Shown: positions 26,889-35,505 of the stretch, one piece after another
How the letters are laid out: every line of letters begins with the position of its first letter
Numbering within the stretch: the stretch's first letter is position 1
The notes under the pieces: model-generated
The model's input: the letters and a program-made list of their open reading frames with translations, nothing else
Told to the model about the DNA's origin: nothing
The model's database searches: none
DNA from: Solirubrobacterales bacterium
GTDB lineage: Bacteria; Actinomycetota; Thermoleophilia; Solirubrobacterales; Solirubrobacteraceae
Direction: 5' to 3'
DNA length: 64,000 nt
NCBI GenBank assembly: GCA_027315115.1
Contig: DAHUYQ010000039.1
Coordinates: 1 to 64,000 of the forward strand
Translations under genes and position numbers: made by a program

Positions 26889-27287
26889 CTAGGCGCCGAT
26901 GCTCTGGCGGTAGGCGCCTGCGTCCATGAGCTGCGCCTGCTCGGCGGGCTCGGTGAGGCGCACCTTCACCAGCCAGCCGTCGCCGTAGGGGTCGTCGTTG
27001 ATCGCCTGCGAGGCTTCGGAGAGCGACTCGTTGACCTCCACGATCTCCCCGGAGAGCGGCGCCACCACGTCCGACACGGCCTTCACGGACTCGACCTCCG
27101 CGTATGGCTCGTCCTTGACGAGCTTGGCGCCGACCGCGGGCGGCTCGAAGAAGACGACCTCGCCCAGCGAGTCCTGCGCGTACCACGTGATCCCGAACGT
27201 GGCCTGCGAAGGGTCCCCCGAATCTATCCGCGCCCAGTCGTGGTCGGCGTGATACAGCAGGTCATCGGGGTAGCTCGCTTCAGCCAT
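26889..27287 (-). CDS. gcvH: Glycine cleavage system H protein
   Basis: Lipoyl carrier that shuttles the aminomethyl group between P- and T-proteins. The 132-aa product has HDWARIDSGDPSQATFGIT and the lipoylation site VESVKAVSDVVAPLSG (Lys near 67). Start ATG 27287 is supported by AGGAGAG 3-9 nt upstream. That ribosome-binding site and the first codons lie inside the end of the Fic gene (8-nt overlap), so gcvH expression is tied to the Fic cassette. Confidence 0.95.
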   Translation of the reverse strand: MAEASYPDDLLYHADHDWARIDSGDPSQATFGITWYAQDSLGEVVFFEPPAVGAKLVKDEPYAEVESVKAVSDVVAPLSGEIVEVNESLSEASQAINDDPYGDGWLVKVRLTEPAEQAQLMDAGAYRQSIGA

Positions 27288-27978
27288 CGGCTCTCCTGGG
27301 CTCGCGGGACGGCATTGGCCGCGAACGATATTGGTCGCCGCGGGCGAATCGCACGAGATCCGTGTAGTCGTCCGTCTTGAGCGCATAGATCAACGCCTCG
27401 ATGTACCGCGCACGCCCTGAGCCGTCGCTGTCGAGCTTCGCCCCTCCCCAGACGAACGGCTCGATTCCGATGGAGGTTCTATATAGATCCGCCATCAGGC
27501 GGGTGCAGCGCCCGTTGCCGTTCGGAAACGGATGGACGCTGACCAGCCGTCCGTGGATGCGGGCAGCCAACTCGTCCGGCTCGTAAACCATCTCCGCATG
27601 CCAGAAGCGGGCGTCGTCAAGCGCCAGACGAGCCTGGCTCGCGATCGAATAGGGGTCGACGCCGATGTTGGTGACGCGCAACCGCATGGTGCCGGCCCAC
27701 CTCCACACGTCTTCGAACATGCGACGATGGAGCTTCAGCATGAACCCGTAGTCGAGCACACCCTTCGGGCCCAGGGATCTCGCTTCACGCTGAGCCGGAG
27801 CAATCGCCCTGGTGATGTTCTCGAACTCCACCTGGTTGAGATCGGCACGGGTGGCGACAAAGTCCGGGATGAGGCCCTCAAGGTCCTCCTGCTCGAGCGG
27901 GGTCGCGCCAGAGGGCTCCGGTCCGATGGTCTTCAGCACGAAGCGCCCGGCCTGCGGCTGCCGCTCCTCAGCCCTCAC
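27280..27978 (-). CDS. Fic-family protein, 'mobile mystery protein B' type
   Basis: A 232-aa Fic-fold protein. Fic domains usually transfer AMP or another NMP to target proteins. The core motif is HPFPNGNGRCTR (His149), with Asn153 where canonical Fic proteins have Asp/Glu. The surrounding sequence (GATPLEQEDLEGLIPDF, MFEDVWRWAGTMR, NIGVDPY, HGRLVSVHPF) matches the family named mobile mystery protein B, which travels with the XRE protein encoded just upstream. The GTG start at 27978 overlaps that gene's stop (GTGA). No canonical [ST]xxxE[GN] inhibitory helix is visible. Likely a toxin-antitoxin-like pair, target unknown. Confidence 0.85.
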   Translation of the reverse strand: MRAEERQPQAGRFVLKTIGPEPSGATPLEQEDLEGLIPDFVATRADLNQVEFENITRAIAPAQREARSLGPKGVLDYGFMLKLHRRMFEDVWRWAGTMRLRVTNIGVDPYSIASQARLALDDARFWHAEMVYEPDELAARIHGRLVSVHPFPNGNGRCTRLMADLYRTSIGIEPFVWGGAKLDSDGSGRARYIEALIYALKTDDYTDLVRFARGDQYRSRPMPSREPRRADG

Positions 27979-28463
27979 GTCTCGATGGTGGGACCGTGGC
28001 GCGGCCGTCCCCAGATCCGGCCGCTGGAGATGAGATCCTGCGCATACCGCTCGACCGCCTCGGCCTGCCGCTCGCGATCGATGTCTTGAGCCTCCAACTC
28101 CATCGTTCGAGCGGCATAGCCGAGAAGCTGCGCCGCCTGTGATCTCGCCTGAGCGCTCACGGTCTGCTCCAGCGTCGAATTCGGGACCAGCGCATAGACC
28201 AGATGACAGTCCATTGCTCCGGCAACTTCTGCCAACTTCCCAACCGTGATGCCGCCGTGACCCTCGGCGCGCTCCAGCTTGTTGACCGCGGCGCTCGATA
28301 CGCCGAGGCGCTGAGCGAGTACCGCCTGGCTCATCCCGAGAGCTCCCCGTATGGCGCGTATCCAGCCGGCGCGGGGTCGCGCCTCGACAGGCGTCAGATC
28401 AGCAGAGGCAAACTTACGATCCAGCTCGCGACGCGATTGGGCTGCCCTTTCGGTGAGGCGCAT
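27975..28463 (-). CDS. XRE-family regulator, 'mobile mystery protein A' type
   Basis: A 162-aa protein with a helix-turn-helix at about residues 38-66 (RAIRGALGMSQAVLAQRLGV, then SSAAVNKLERAE). A C-terminal helical region follows (HLVYALVPNSTLEQTVSAQA, then ARTMELEAQDID) that is characteristic of mobile mystery protein A. It forms a two-gene cassette with the Fic protein downstream. The ATG at 28463 directly abuts a palindrome, and the promoter predicts a leaderless message, so autorepression is likely. The cassette sits inside the gcv operon. Confidence 0.88.
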   Translation of the reverse strand: MRLTERAAQSRRELDRKFASADLTPVEARPRAGWIRAIRGALGMSQAVLAQRLGVSSAAVNKLERAEGHGGITVGKLAEVAGAMDCHLVYALVPNSTLEQTVSAQARSQAAQLLGYAARTMELEAQDIDRERQAEAVERYAQDLISSGRIWGRPRHGPTIET

Positions 28464-28507
28464 ACCTATAGGTTAGCATTTCCGGCCGCGATCACAACCT
28501 ATAGGTT
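28464..28507 (-). promoter_or_regulatory. Promoter with paired ACCTATAGGT operators of the XRE-Fic cassette
   Basis: Two palindromes, ACCTATAGGT (28464-28473) and AACCTATAGGTT (28496-28507), flank a plausible minus-strand promoter. The -35 box is TTGTGA (28492-28497) and the -10 box TAACCT (28470-28475), with a 16-bp spacer, placing the transcript start at the ATG. One operator covers the -10/start and the other abuts the -35, the arrangement expected for autorepression by the XRE protein. Confidence 0.75.
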
Positions 28508-28557
28508 TTGTGTTAACCGGTCTCGCCCGGACGGTCTCACTGATCCCGTAGGGGAGC

Positions 28558-29715
28558 TCAACAACCGACGAGAAGATCTTCTTCGTGGAGAAGAACCACG
28601 CCACCGGAGCTCACGATGATCTCTCCAGGCCTCGGTTCTTCGCCTTCGCCGCTGGGAGGCGGCCCGAGAAGCAGTGAGAGATGTTCTGTGGTGCCCGGCG
28701 CAACGGAAACGAATTCCTTCGATTCCATCTTTTCTCTACCAGACCATTCGACCCTGAAAGTCGCCGGCAGCGTTGCGCTGGCTTCGTTGCCGAATTCGAT
28801 TGCGAATTCGTGATAGTAGAATTCCTGTTTTTCGGTGCAGTATTCGACTTCGCCCTTGTATGTCGCGAACGGCTTCGCCACGCAGGTGTTCGTGAACGTC
28901 TCCGTGGGGATCAGGGTGGTTGATCCCGACGCGACGGTGATCGTCACGTGTTCGCCGGGCGCCAGGGGGAACTTCAGTTCTTCGCTCTGCCCGGCGGCAA
29001 TCGGGCCGTGGCTTGCTTCGTTGACCGTGAACGACGCCGACGCAGTGGCGCTCGCGCCGTTGGAGAGCGTCACGACCACGCCCGCGCCTGCGCTGCATGA
29101 TGCCTGCACGGCAGTGGCCGACGGATCGGCGACAGGGGTCGGCGCGGGCGCGGGCGGCGGCGCGGGCGCCGGGGGCGCCGCTTCTTTGATGGGCTTGACG
29201 TGGTGCTTCGCCTTGCGCCGGCGCACGTAGAGCACCACGCTCACGTGCCCGAAGTTCGGGTTCCAGCAGGTGATCGGGAAGACGACCGACTCTTTGAGGA
29301 CGATCCGTCGGCAGTCGCGGTGGGATCGCAGGCACAGGAGCGCGCGCAGCTTCGCCGGGACCCTCACTCCGGCCTGCTCGCCGGTTTGCAGCGTTCTCGG
29401 CCCGACGGCGAACCAGTGGCCTTCGCCGTCGCAACCGTGGTTGGCGGTCACGACCCGGCGTTGGATGCGGGCCACGACGAGCTGCGCCCTCATCGCGTGA
29501 GGCGAGCCGTGCAGCCCCACGAGATGGGCGAAGTCGGTGAGCACTCCGTTGGCCACGTAGTCGTGGACCGCCTGCGCGACGTTCGTGGTTTCCCTGGCGC
29601 AGGCGCCCTCGTGCGACTGCGTCGCGGGGTCGAACGCCTGTGCGCCGGCGGCCGGCGCGAGCACCAGGATCGCCACGGACGCGATCAGCAGCCGAATGAG
29701 AGGTTTGCGCAGCAT
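28558..29715 (-). CDS. Secreted protein of unknown function
   Basis: A 385-aa exported protein. The signal peptide is MLRKPLIRLLIASVAILVLA followed by PAAGAQA. A Cys-containing N-terminal domain (ACARETTNVAQAVHDYVANG, CDGEGHWFAVG, SHRDCRRIV, CWNPNFGHVSVVLY) has the look of a conserved actinobacterial secreted domain. A Pro/Ala linker and a beta-rich C-terminal half with two Ig-like stretches follow. I do not recognise a family. It sits 39 nt downstream of gcvT and separates it from the rest of the gcv genes. Confidence 0.7.
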   Translation of the reverse strand: MLRKPLIRLLIASVAILVLAPAAGAQAFDPATQSHEGACARETTNVAQAVHDYVANGVLTDFAHLVGLHGSPHAMRAQLVVARIQRRVVTANHGCDGEGHWFAVGPRTLQTGEQAGVRVPAKLRALLCLRSHRDCRRIVLKESVVFPITCWNPNFGHVSVVLYVRRRKAKHHVKPIKEAAPPAPAPPPAPAPTPVADPSATAVQASCSAGAGVVVTLSNGASATASASFTVNEASHGPIAAGQSEELKFPLAPGEHVTITVASGSTTLIPTETFTNTCVAKPFATYKGEVEYCTEKQEFYYHEFAIEFGNEASATLPATFRVEWSGREKMESKEFVSVAPGTTEHLSLLLGPPPSGEGEEPRPGEIIVSSGGVVLLHEEDLLVGC

Positions 29716-29754
29716 TGCGCCGAGATGCTACATCCCGGCCCCGCGCGAGCGCCT

Positions 29755-30825
29755 TCAGGCGCGCTTTGGCACAAGCGGCTTGCCGCGCACGACCGCCTCG
29801 CGCACGCGGCCGCGCACGTCGATCTGCAGAGCGGCGCCCACGGCCGCCTGCTGGGCCGGCACGTAGGCCAGCCCCACACCGACGCCGAGGCAGGGCGAGA
29901 GCGTGCCGCTGGTCACGATCCCGCCGCCGCTGATCTCGTTGCCCGCGCGGGCGATGCCGCCACCCTCGATCGCGAAGGCGACCAGCTTCTGCGGCGGCCC
30001 CTGCTCGCGCATCGCCGCGACCGCCTGCGCGCCGATGAAGCCGGTGTCCTCCTTGCAGCACCAGCCGAGCCCCGCTTCGATCGGGTTGCGCTCGACGCTC
30101 AGGTCGTTGCCGTACAGGTGGAAGCAGGCCTCCAGGCGCAGCGTGTCGCGCGCGCCGAGGCCGGCGGGCAGCGCGCCGCGGGCGACCAGCTCGTCCCAGA
30201 GCGGGCCGGCGTCCTGCGCGGCGCAGAGGATCTCCACCCCGTCCTCTCCGGTGTAGCCGGTCCCGCACACGAGCGCGCTCGCGCCCGCGAGCTGCTGGCG
30301 GTGCGCCCGCATCCGCGCCGGCAGCGGGGCGTCGGCGATCTGCTCCACGATCCCCCGCGCGCTCGGCCCCTGCACCGCGAGCATCGCGATCTCATCGCGC
30401 CGGTCGATCACCTCGACGCCGCTCACGGGCATGTGGACCACGAAGCGATCGAGGTCGCGCTGGTGGTTGGCGGCGTTTGTGACCGTGAGGTAGCTCTGCT
30501 CGCCGAGGCGGTAGCTGAACAGATCGTCCAGGACTCCGCCGTCGTCGCGGCACAGCAGCGCGTACTGCGCCCCACCGAGATCGATCGCCCCCACGTCGTT
30601 TGAGACCAGCCGCTGCAGCAGCTCCAGCGCGCGCGGCCCGCGCGTCTCGATCTGCCCCATGTGCGAGACGTCGAAGATCCCGCAGCCTTCGCGCACCGCC
30701 ATGTGCTCCGCTCGCAGCCCGGCGGGATATTCGACCGGCATCTCCCAGCCGGCGAAGTCGACGATCTTCGCCCCGGCCGCGACGTGGCGGTCGTAGAGCG
30801 GTGTTCGGCGCGGGCTGGCAGCCAT
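29755..30825 (-). CDS. gcvT: Glycine cleavage system T protein (aminomethyltransferase)
   Basis: Transfers the methylene group from the H-protein to tetrahydrofolate, releasing ammonia. The 356-aa product begins RRTPLYDRHVAAGAKIVDFA, has FDVSHMGQI, LVSNDVG and GYTGEDGVEI, all standard. It lies 27 nt downstream of ftsZ, so it may be read through from the division genes. The other gcv genes are 1.8 kb away behind two inserted units. No glycine riboswitch is present because there is no leader. Confidence 0.96.
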   Translation of the reverse strand: MAASPRRTPLYDRHVAAGAKIVDFAGWEMPVEYPAGLRAEHMAVREGCGIFDVSHMGQIETRGPRALELLQRLVSNDVGAIDLGGAQYALLCRDDGGVLDDLFSYRLGEQSYLTVTNAANHQRDLDRFVVHMPVSGVEVIDRRDEIAMLAVQGPSARGIVEQIADAPLPARMRAHRQQLAGASALVCGTGYTGEDGVEILCAAQDAGPLWDELVARGALPAGLGARDTLRLEACFHLYGNDLSVERNPIEAGLGWCCKEDTGFIGAQAVAAMREQGPPQKLVAFAIEGGGIARAGNEISGGGIVTSGTLSPCLGVGVGLAYVPAQQAAVGAALQIDVRGRVREAVVRGKPLVPKRA

Positions 30826-30852
30826 TGCGCGGCAGGCTACATGGGCCGGCGG

Positions 30853-31947
30853 CTAGCGCAGGAACGGCGGCACGTCGATCTCATCGTCGGAGATCTCCAG
30901 CGAGGCGATGCTCTCATCCTCGCTGCGCAGACGCCGCTCGCGGCGGCCACCGTCGCGCTCGCCTTCGCGGCGGCGCTCCTCGCGCACCGAGCGGCCCGGA
31001 CGATGGTCGAAGCCGGTGCCGATCACGGTCACGCGCACCTCGTCGCCGAGGCTCTCGTCGATCACCGCGCCGAAGATGATGTTGGCGTTCGGGTCGGCGG
31101 CGTTCTGGATGATCTCAGCCGCTTCGTTGACCTCGAAGAGGCCGAGCTCCTTGCCGCCGGTGATGTTCAGCAGGATCCCGGTGGCGCCGTCGATCGACTC
31201 CTCCAGCAGCGGCGAGGAGATCGCGGCCTTGGCGGCCTCGGCGCAGCGGCTCTCGCCGGCCGAGGAGCCGATGCCCATCAGCGCCGAGCCGGCGTCGTGC
31301 ATGATCGTGCGCACGTCGGCGAAGTCGAGGTTGATCAGGCCCGGAATCGTGATCAGGTCGGTGATGCCCTGCACGCCCTGGCGCAGCACGTTGTCGGCCT
31401 CGCGGAAGGCGTCGAGCATCGACGTGCGCCGCTCCACGACCGCCAGCAGCTTCTCGTTGGGAATCACGATCAGCGTGTCCACGACCTCGCGCAGGCGCTC
31501 GATCCCTTCGGAGGCCTGGCGGGCGCGCTGGGTGCCCTCGAACTCGAAGGGCCGGGTGACGACGCCGACGGTGAGCGCGCCGATCTCGTTCTTGGCGATC
31601 TCGGCGATCACGGGCGCGGCGCCGGTGCCGGTGCCGCCGCCCTCGCCGGCGGTGATGAACACCATGTCGGCGCCCTTCAGCGCCTCCTTGATGTCGTCGC
31701 GCGACTCCGCCGCGGAGGCGAAGCCGACTTCCGGGTTGGCGCCTGCGCCGAGGCCCTTGGTCGACTCGTGGCCGATGTTCAGCTTCACGTCGGCTTCGCA
31801 CATCGTCAGCGCCTGGGCGTCCGTGTTGGCGGCGATGAACTCCACGCCGCGCAGGCCCGCGTCGACCATGCGACTGACCGCGTTGGTGCCGCCGCCGCCG
31901 ACACCGACGACCTTGATTACTGCGAGGTAGGTACCGCCGCTCTCCAT
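30853..31947 (-). CDS. ftsZ: Cell division GTPase FtsZ
   Basis: Tubulin homologue that forms the Z-ring. The 364-aa product contains the nucleotide loop [10 protein letters not shown], the tubulin signature GGGTGTG (about residue 103) and [11 protein letters not shown]. The C-terminal conserved peptide ends in IDVPPFLR. The C-terminal linker is short and Arg/Glu-rich. It is preceded by a 245-nt region with dyads that probably holds a dedicated promoter. Confidence 0.97.
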   Translation of the reverse strand: MESGGTYLAVIKVVGVGGGGTNAVSRMVDAGLRGVEFIAANTDAQALTMCEADVKLNIGHESTKGLGAGANPEVGFASAAESRDDIKEALKGADMVFITAGEGGGTGTGAAPVIAEIAKNEIGALTVGVVTRPFEFEGTQRARQASEGIERLREVVDTLIVIPNEKLLAVVERRTSMLDAFREADNVLRQGVQGITDLITIPGLINLDFADVRTIMHDAGSALMGIGSSAGESRCAEAAKAAISSPLLEESIDGATGILLNITGGKELGLFEVNEAAEIIQNAADPNANIIFGAVIDESLGDEVRVTVIGTGFDHRPGRSVREERRREGERDGGRRERRLRSEDESIASLEISDDEIDVPPFLR

Positions 31948-31992
31948 GTGTGGGTTCCGTCCGAAGCCTTGACTAGGAATTAAGGGTTGATC

Positions 31993-32151
31993 GCAGCTTA
32001 GCTGCCAAAACCGGCATATGGCACGTTATGCAGGGAACTTCGCCATGTCAACGATCGCCACGATTCTCGCAACGATCGTTGCAGATCGCGGAAGTCTCGA
32101 CCTGGCGCTGAGAATCCGAAGCGACCTGAAGTAACCCTCTACTTCAGGTCG
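31993..32151 (-). promoter_or_regulatory. ftsZ upstream region: dyads and a 12-bp hairpin
   Basis: Between ftsQ and ftsZ lie three structures. A perfect 12-bp stem with 6-nt loop (CGACCTGAAGTA 32122-32133 / TACTTCAGGTCG 32140-32151), close behind ftsQ, is likely a terminator or attenuator although it has no T-run. Two CGATCGTTG direct repeats (minus strand; 32049-32057 and 32070-32078) are spaced exactly 21 bp, the second within the palindrome CAACGATCGTTG. A 13-bp palindrome, GCAGCTTAGCTGC, lies at 31993-32005, about 46 nt before the ftsZ ATG. A regulated ftsZ promoter is inferred. Confidence 0.5.
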
Positions 32152-32192
32152 AGCCCCGCACGCGGGCGCGCGACCGGCGCGCGACCGGCGCT

Positions 32193-33218
32193 TCAGCCGC
32201 CCGCAGGCGTGCTGCCGACGCTTTCGCCCGCTTCCGCGGCGGCCCCTTCTTCGGTCGGAGCAGTCGAGCCTTGGGAGGAGGAGGAAAAGGAGGAGGCAGC
32301 GCCTTCGGTGGCGCCAGGTTCCGCTCCAGAGGTGAGGCTCGAGGTGGTGGCTTCCCCGTTCACGGCCCGAGCGAGGCTGGCCGCCAGCGCCGCCGAGGTC
32401 GGATCGGACGCGCTCACCTGCGTCGATTCGCTGCTCGTGACGGCGCCGCCGGGCACCCCCGCGGCCGGTCGTTCGGGCATCCGCACGTCGACGTAGCTTG
32501 CGCCCTGCGTCCCCTGAGCGATCAGGACCGTCACCAGCGCATCCCACTTGGCATGCGGCCTGGAAGCGTCGCCGAAGTAGACGAGCAGGCCGTTGGCCAT
32601 CTTGACCGTGAGCCCCTGCTGGCCGGTGTATACACCCGAGACCAGGCCCAGCAGCGGCGCGGGCGCCGCCCCCAGGACGCCCAGATAGGAGCGCAGCCGC
32701 CCCCCGCTCACATGAGTGCCGACCGCCGGGAGCACACTCGTGCTCAGCGCGGGCAGCGCCGTGGAGGCCGGCGGCGTCCCGAGCACCACCCCGTCGGCGG
32801 CGACCGCGGCGCGAGCTCCGGCGGCGGACAGCACGGCGACCGGCGGCTGCTCGGAGACGACGATCGTCATCCGGTGCGGGAAGCTGGTGCTCGCGGTGAG
32901 CGACCGCACGACCGGATACCGGGCGACCGCGGCACGCAGTTCGCTCACGCTGTATTCCATCGTGCTCATGCGCTTGGCGGCCGTTTCGAGCGCCTCGCTG
33001 ACGGCGGCCGCCTGCGCGCCGCCGACGCCGCTGATCCGCACCTGCTCCACGGCCACCAGCGAGGAGCCGCGGAAGAGCATGAAGCCGCCGCCGAGCACGA
33101 CGGCCACCGCGAGGGCGATCAGCAACGTGCGGGTGCGGGGCCGCCTCAGCGGCAGGCGCAGGGTCGATTGCAGGATGGCGGGGGGACGCCTCAGGCGCGC
33201 AGCTAGGACCGACTCCAT
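32193..33218 (-). CDS. ftsQ: Cell division protein FtsQ-like (POTRA domain)
   Basis: A bitopic membrane protein of 341 aa. It has a basic cytoplasmic N-terminus, one transmembrane helix (RTLLIALAVAVVLGGGFMLF) and a POTRA segment (LVAVEQVRISGVGGAQAAAV). The FtsQ beta domain follows (VVRSLTASTSFPHRMTIVVSEQPPVAVL) and ends in a long Ser/Ala/Glu-rich tail. It scaffolds the divisome. I chose the ATG at 33218. An in-frame ATG at 33296 would add 26 residues overlapping the divergent gene's promoter. Its position upstream of ftsZ supports the call. Confidence 0.88.
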   Translation of the reverse strand: MESVLAARLRRPPAILQSTLRLPLRRPRTRTLLIALAVAVVLGGGFMLFRGSSLVAVEQVRISGVGGAQAAAVSEALETAAKRMSTMEYSVSELRAAVARYPVVRSLTASTSFPHRMTIVVSEQPPVAVLSAAGARAAVAADGVVLGTPPASTALPALSTSVLPAVGTHVSGGRLRSYLGVLGAAPAPLLGLVSGVYTGQQGLTVKMANGLLVYFGDASRPHAKWDALVTVLIAQGTQGASYVDVRMPERPAAGVPGGAVTSSESTQVSASDPTSAALAASLARAVNGEATTSSLTSGAEPGATEGAASSFSSSSQGSTAPTEEGAAAEAGESVGSTPAGG

Positions 33219-33303
33219 CCACGTGTTCTTCGACCCGCGCCCGCCGAGCCCTGCTGGATCGCGCGCGCGATCACGCCCGCCCAAGAAATGCAACAATGCT
33301 CAC

Positions 33304-33732
33304 ATGAACGAGGCTCCCTGGGCGGGCGCCGAGGCCAAGGAACTGGTCATGCGTCTGTTCGACGCGTTCAATCGGAGAGACATCGAGACGGCGCTCTCGC
33401 TCCTGCACCCGGACGTCGTCTTCGAGCCGATCTCGGGCATATTCCTGAACGCCGGAGAGCCCTACGTCGGCCACGACGGCATCCGTCTCTACTTCCAGCA
33501 CATCTCGCAGGGCTGGCGCAGCCTCCAGGTGAACCCGCTGCAGACACGCTCCGCCGGGGCGGCGGTCGTCGCGCTTGGACAGGTCAGCGGCGAAGGCCAG
33601 GGCGGCCCGCTGGTCGCCGCCCCGACCACCTGGGTGTTCAAGTTCAGAGAGGGCCTGGCCGCCCATATCCAGATCTTCTCCGACGAGCAGCTTGCCCGGA
33701 AGGCGCTGGAGGCTCGCGAGCCGCAGCCCTGA
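33304..33732 (+). CDS. SnoaL-like / NTF2-fold protein
   Basis: A 142-aa protein of the SnoaL-like NTF2 superfamily (LVMRLFDAFNRRDIETALSL, LHPDVVFEPISG, VGHDGIRLYF, TWVFKFREGLAAHIQIF). These small alpha+beta cones act as isomerases, cyclases or ligand binders. No catalytic residues can be assigned. It is divergent from ftsQ with 85 nt between start codons and convergent with the L,D-transpeptidase. Confidence 0.75.
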   Translation: MNEAPWAGAEAKELVMRLFDAFNRRDIETALSLLHPDVVFEPISGIFLNAGEPYVGHDGIRLYFQHISQGWRSLQVNPLQTRSAGAAVVALGQVSGEGQGGPLVAAPTTWVFKFREGLAAHIQIFSDEQLARKALEAREPQP

Positions 33733-33752
33733 TGATCTCGATCCCCGGCGGC

Positions 33753-33801
33753 GCGCGGGGCGCGGGCTGAGCAAGCGCAGCGCAGGGGGCGCGCCCCGCG
33801 C
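33753..33801. terminator. GC-rich inverted repeat between convergent genes
   Basis: GCGCGGGGCGCG (33753-33764) is exactly repeated in reverse complement at 33790-33801 with a 25-nt loop, between the SnoaL-like gene and the transpeptidase stop. It has no T-run. A bidirectional terminator is probable. Confidence 0.5.
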
Positions 33802-33804
33802 GGC

Positions 33805-35442
33805 TCAAAGAGCGATCGTGACGAGCGTGCCGATCGGCATGTAGGGCCACACTTCGGCGGAAGCCTGCAGCGGCAGCTCCACGCAACCCAAGCTCTGCGG
33901 CGTGCCGAAGGAGGCACGGTCGAAGTTGTGGACCGCGTCGCCGCCGTTGAAGTAGCTGATCCACTTGATGCCGGTGTCGTGGTAGTGGGACCCGTCCGGA
34001 TTGGTCCCTTCCATCGTGCCTTCCGGGATGTGCTCGAAGACCGGGAAGGTGCCGAGTTCGGTTTCAGCGCCGGCGATGCCGGTGTTCGCGGGAGTGGTCA
34101 GGACGGTCCTGCCGCTGTGCCAGAGCGTGAGCGTCTCCGGAGTCGCGCGGTGCACGTAGACGTAGGTGTAGCCGCCGCTGTAGCGCTTGCCGGCGATCGC
34201 GGCGCTCATCAGCGCCCGCCACACCTGCCTGCCCGGTTCGCCGTCGGCGGTCATTCCGTGGTCGTTCTCGAACATCATCACCGCGCCCTTGGTCATGACG
34301 TTCGCTTCGCCTTCGCTCCAGAGCCCCTTCAACGCCGACGGCGTTTTGGCGTAGCGCCACGTGAACGTGCCTGCGGGCGGCTGGACCGCGGCCTGGACCT
34401 CGGCGGCGGCGGTGCGCCGCACTTCTCCTCCCGAGGGGGTCCACCGCAGCGGCAGGTATCCGGCCTGCGCCAGGAGCTGCTGCAGGCGCAGCGTCGAGCC
34501 GCCCGGCACCGCCCAGGAGATCTGGGTCGCCTGGTGAGCCTGGCCGCCGGAGGGACCCGTCAGCTCTATCGACCGCGGCATCGAAACCTGGAGCCGGCTG
34601 GACATCGCCGCCCCGTAGCCGGAGGGCGTGAACGCCAGCGTGTGGCTGTCGATCGTGCGCCAGTGCCCGGGCGTGGCGGGCGTGATCTTCGGAAGCTGCG
34701 AGCCGAGCACTTCGGAGACGGGCTTGGAGAACATCAGCCGGATCTGGCCGGAGGGCGAGATCTGTGAGCCCGGCGCGGGGCTTGCGACCATCATCGGAGT
34801 CGAGGAGTCAGGGAACCAGGCGACCCGCACCGGCCTCCCGAACCGCTCCCAGCTTCGCGCCGCCGCGTAGACGAGCGTGGAGCCGATCGCCGCATGCGAT
34901 CCAAGGGTGAGCGTGTCGGTGGCGCTGCGCAGCGTTCTGCGCGCCGGATCGCCGGCGTTGCCGTATGCGACCGCTACGACCGGAGCCTCGAAGCGAACCT
35001 GCGGCGCCGCGCCGCCAGCGACCGTCAGCCAGCGACTGCTCACCTGCGCGACCGGAGCCTGGATGGTCAGGTGCTCGTGGCTTATGGCCCCGAGCGCCCA
35101 CGCGTCCCAGCCTGGACGGCGCACCACGGCTTCCACGCTGACGCGCTCACCGGGGCGCAGCCGCACGCGCGGGGTCAGACGCCCTTCGCTGACCGACAGC
35201 GGAATCGGCTTGCCCGATGGTCCAAACGCGTGGACGCTCTGCACCGTGCCGCCGAAGGGCCCCACTTCCAGATGCGCCAGCGCGGTGGAGTCACCGGCCA
35301 GCGAGGCGCCGGACCAGACGACGACCGCGACCACGAAGGCGACCAGCACGACGGCGAGCGTGCCGACGATCCCCAGCCAGAGGCGGGGCGATGATCCCGA
35401 TCGAGCGCGAGGCCCCACTCGCGATCTCCCAATCGTGGCCAT
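33805..35442 (-). CDS. L,D-transpeptidase (YkuD) with Ig-like domains
   Basis: Cross-links peptidoglycan through 3-3 bonds. The 545-aa protein has an N-terminal transmembrane anchor (LWLGIVGTLAVVLVAFVVAV). Two bacterial Ig-like domains follow, as in mycobacterial Ldt enzymes (QIRLMFSKPVSEVLG is a typical strand). Next come a short peptidoglycan-binding-like helix pair and the C-terminal YkuD domain with the catalytic motif SLGCVELP and upstream HNF in place of the common HG. The ATG at 35442 (MATIGRSRVGP) was chosen. It follows the YbdK-like gene by 63 nt. Confidence 0.88.
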   Translation of the reverse strand: MATIGRSRVGPRARSGSSPRLWLGIVGTLAVVLVAFVVAVVVWSGASLAGDSTALAHLEVGPFGGTVQSVHAFGPSGKPIPLSVSEGRLTPRVRLRPGERVSVEAVVRRPGWDAWALGAISHEHLTIQAPVAQVSSRWLTVAGGAAPQVRFEAPVVAVAYGNAGDPARRTLRSATDTLTLGSHAAIGSTLVYAAARSWERFGRPVRVAWFPDSSTPMMVASPAPGSQISPSGQIRLMFSKPVSEVLGSQLPKITPATPGHWRTIDSHTLAFTPSGYGAAMSSRLQVSMPRSIELTGPSGGQAHQATQISWAVPGGSTLRLQQLLAQAGYLPLRWTPSGGEVRRTAAAEVQAAVQPPAGTFTWRYAKTPSALKGLWSEGEANVMTKGAVMMFENDHGMTADGEPGRQVWRALMSAAIAGKRYSGGYTYVYVHRATPETLTLWHSGRTVLTTPANTGIAGAETELGTFPVFEHIPEGTMEGTNPDGSHYHDTGIKWISYFNGGDAVHNFDRASFGTPQSLGCVELPLQASAEVWPYMPIGTLVTIAL

Positions 35443-35505
35443 GACGAAAGCATAAAGCCCGGACTGCGGAATCGCGCCGGTACGTCGGCATAATGACAAC
35501 TTCGT

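Noticed and set aside
30826-30852. Glycine riboswitch ahead of gcvT
   Set aside because: Only 27 nt separate ftsZ and gcvT, too short for an aptamer. Neither gcvH nor gcvPA has a leader either.
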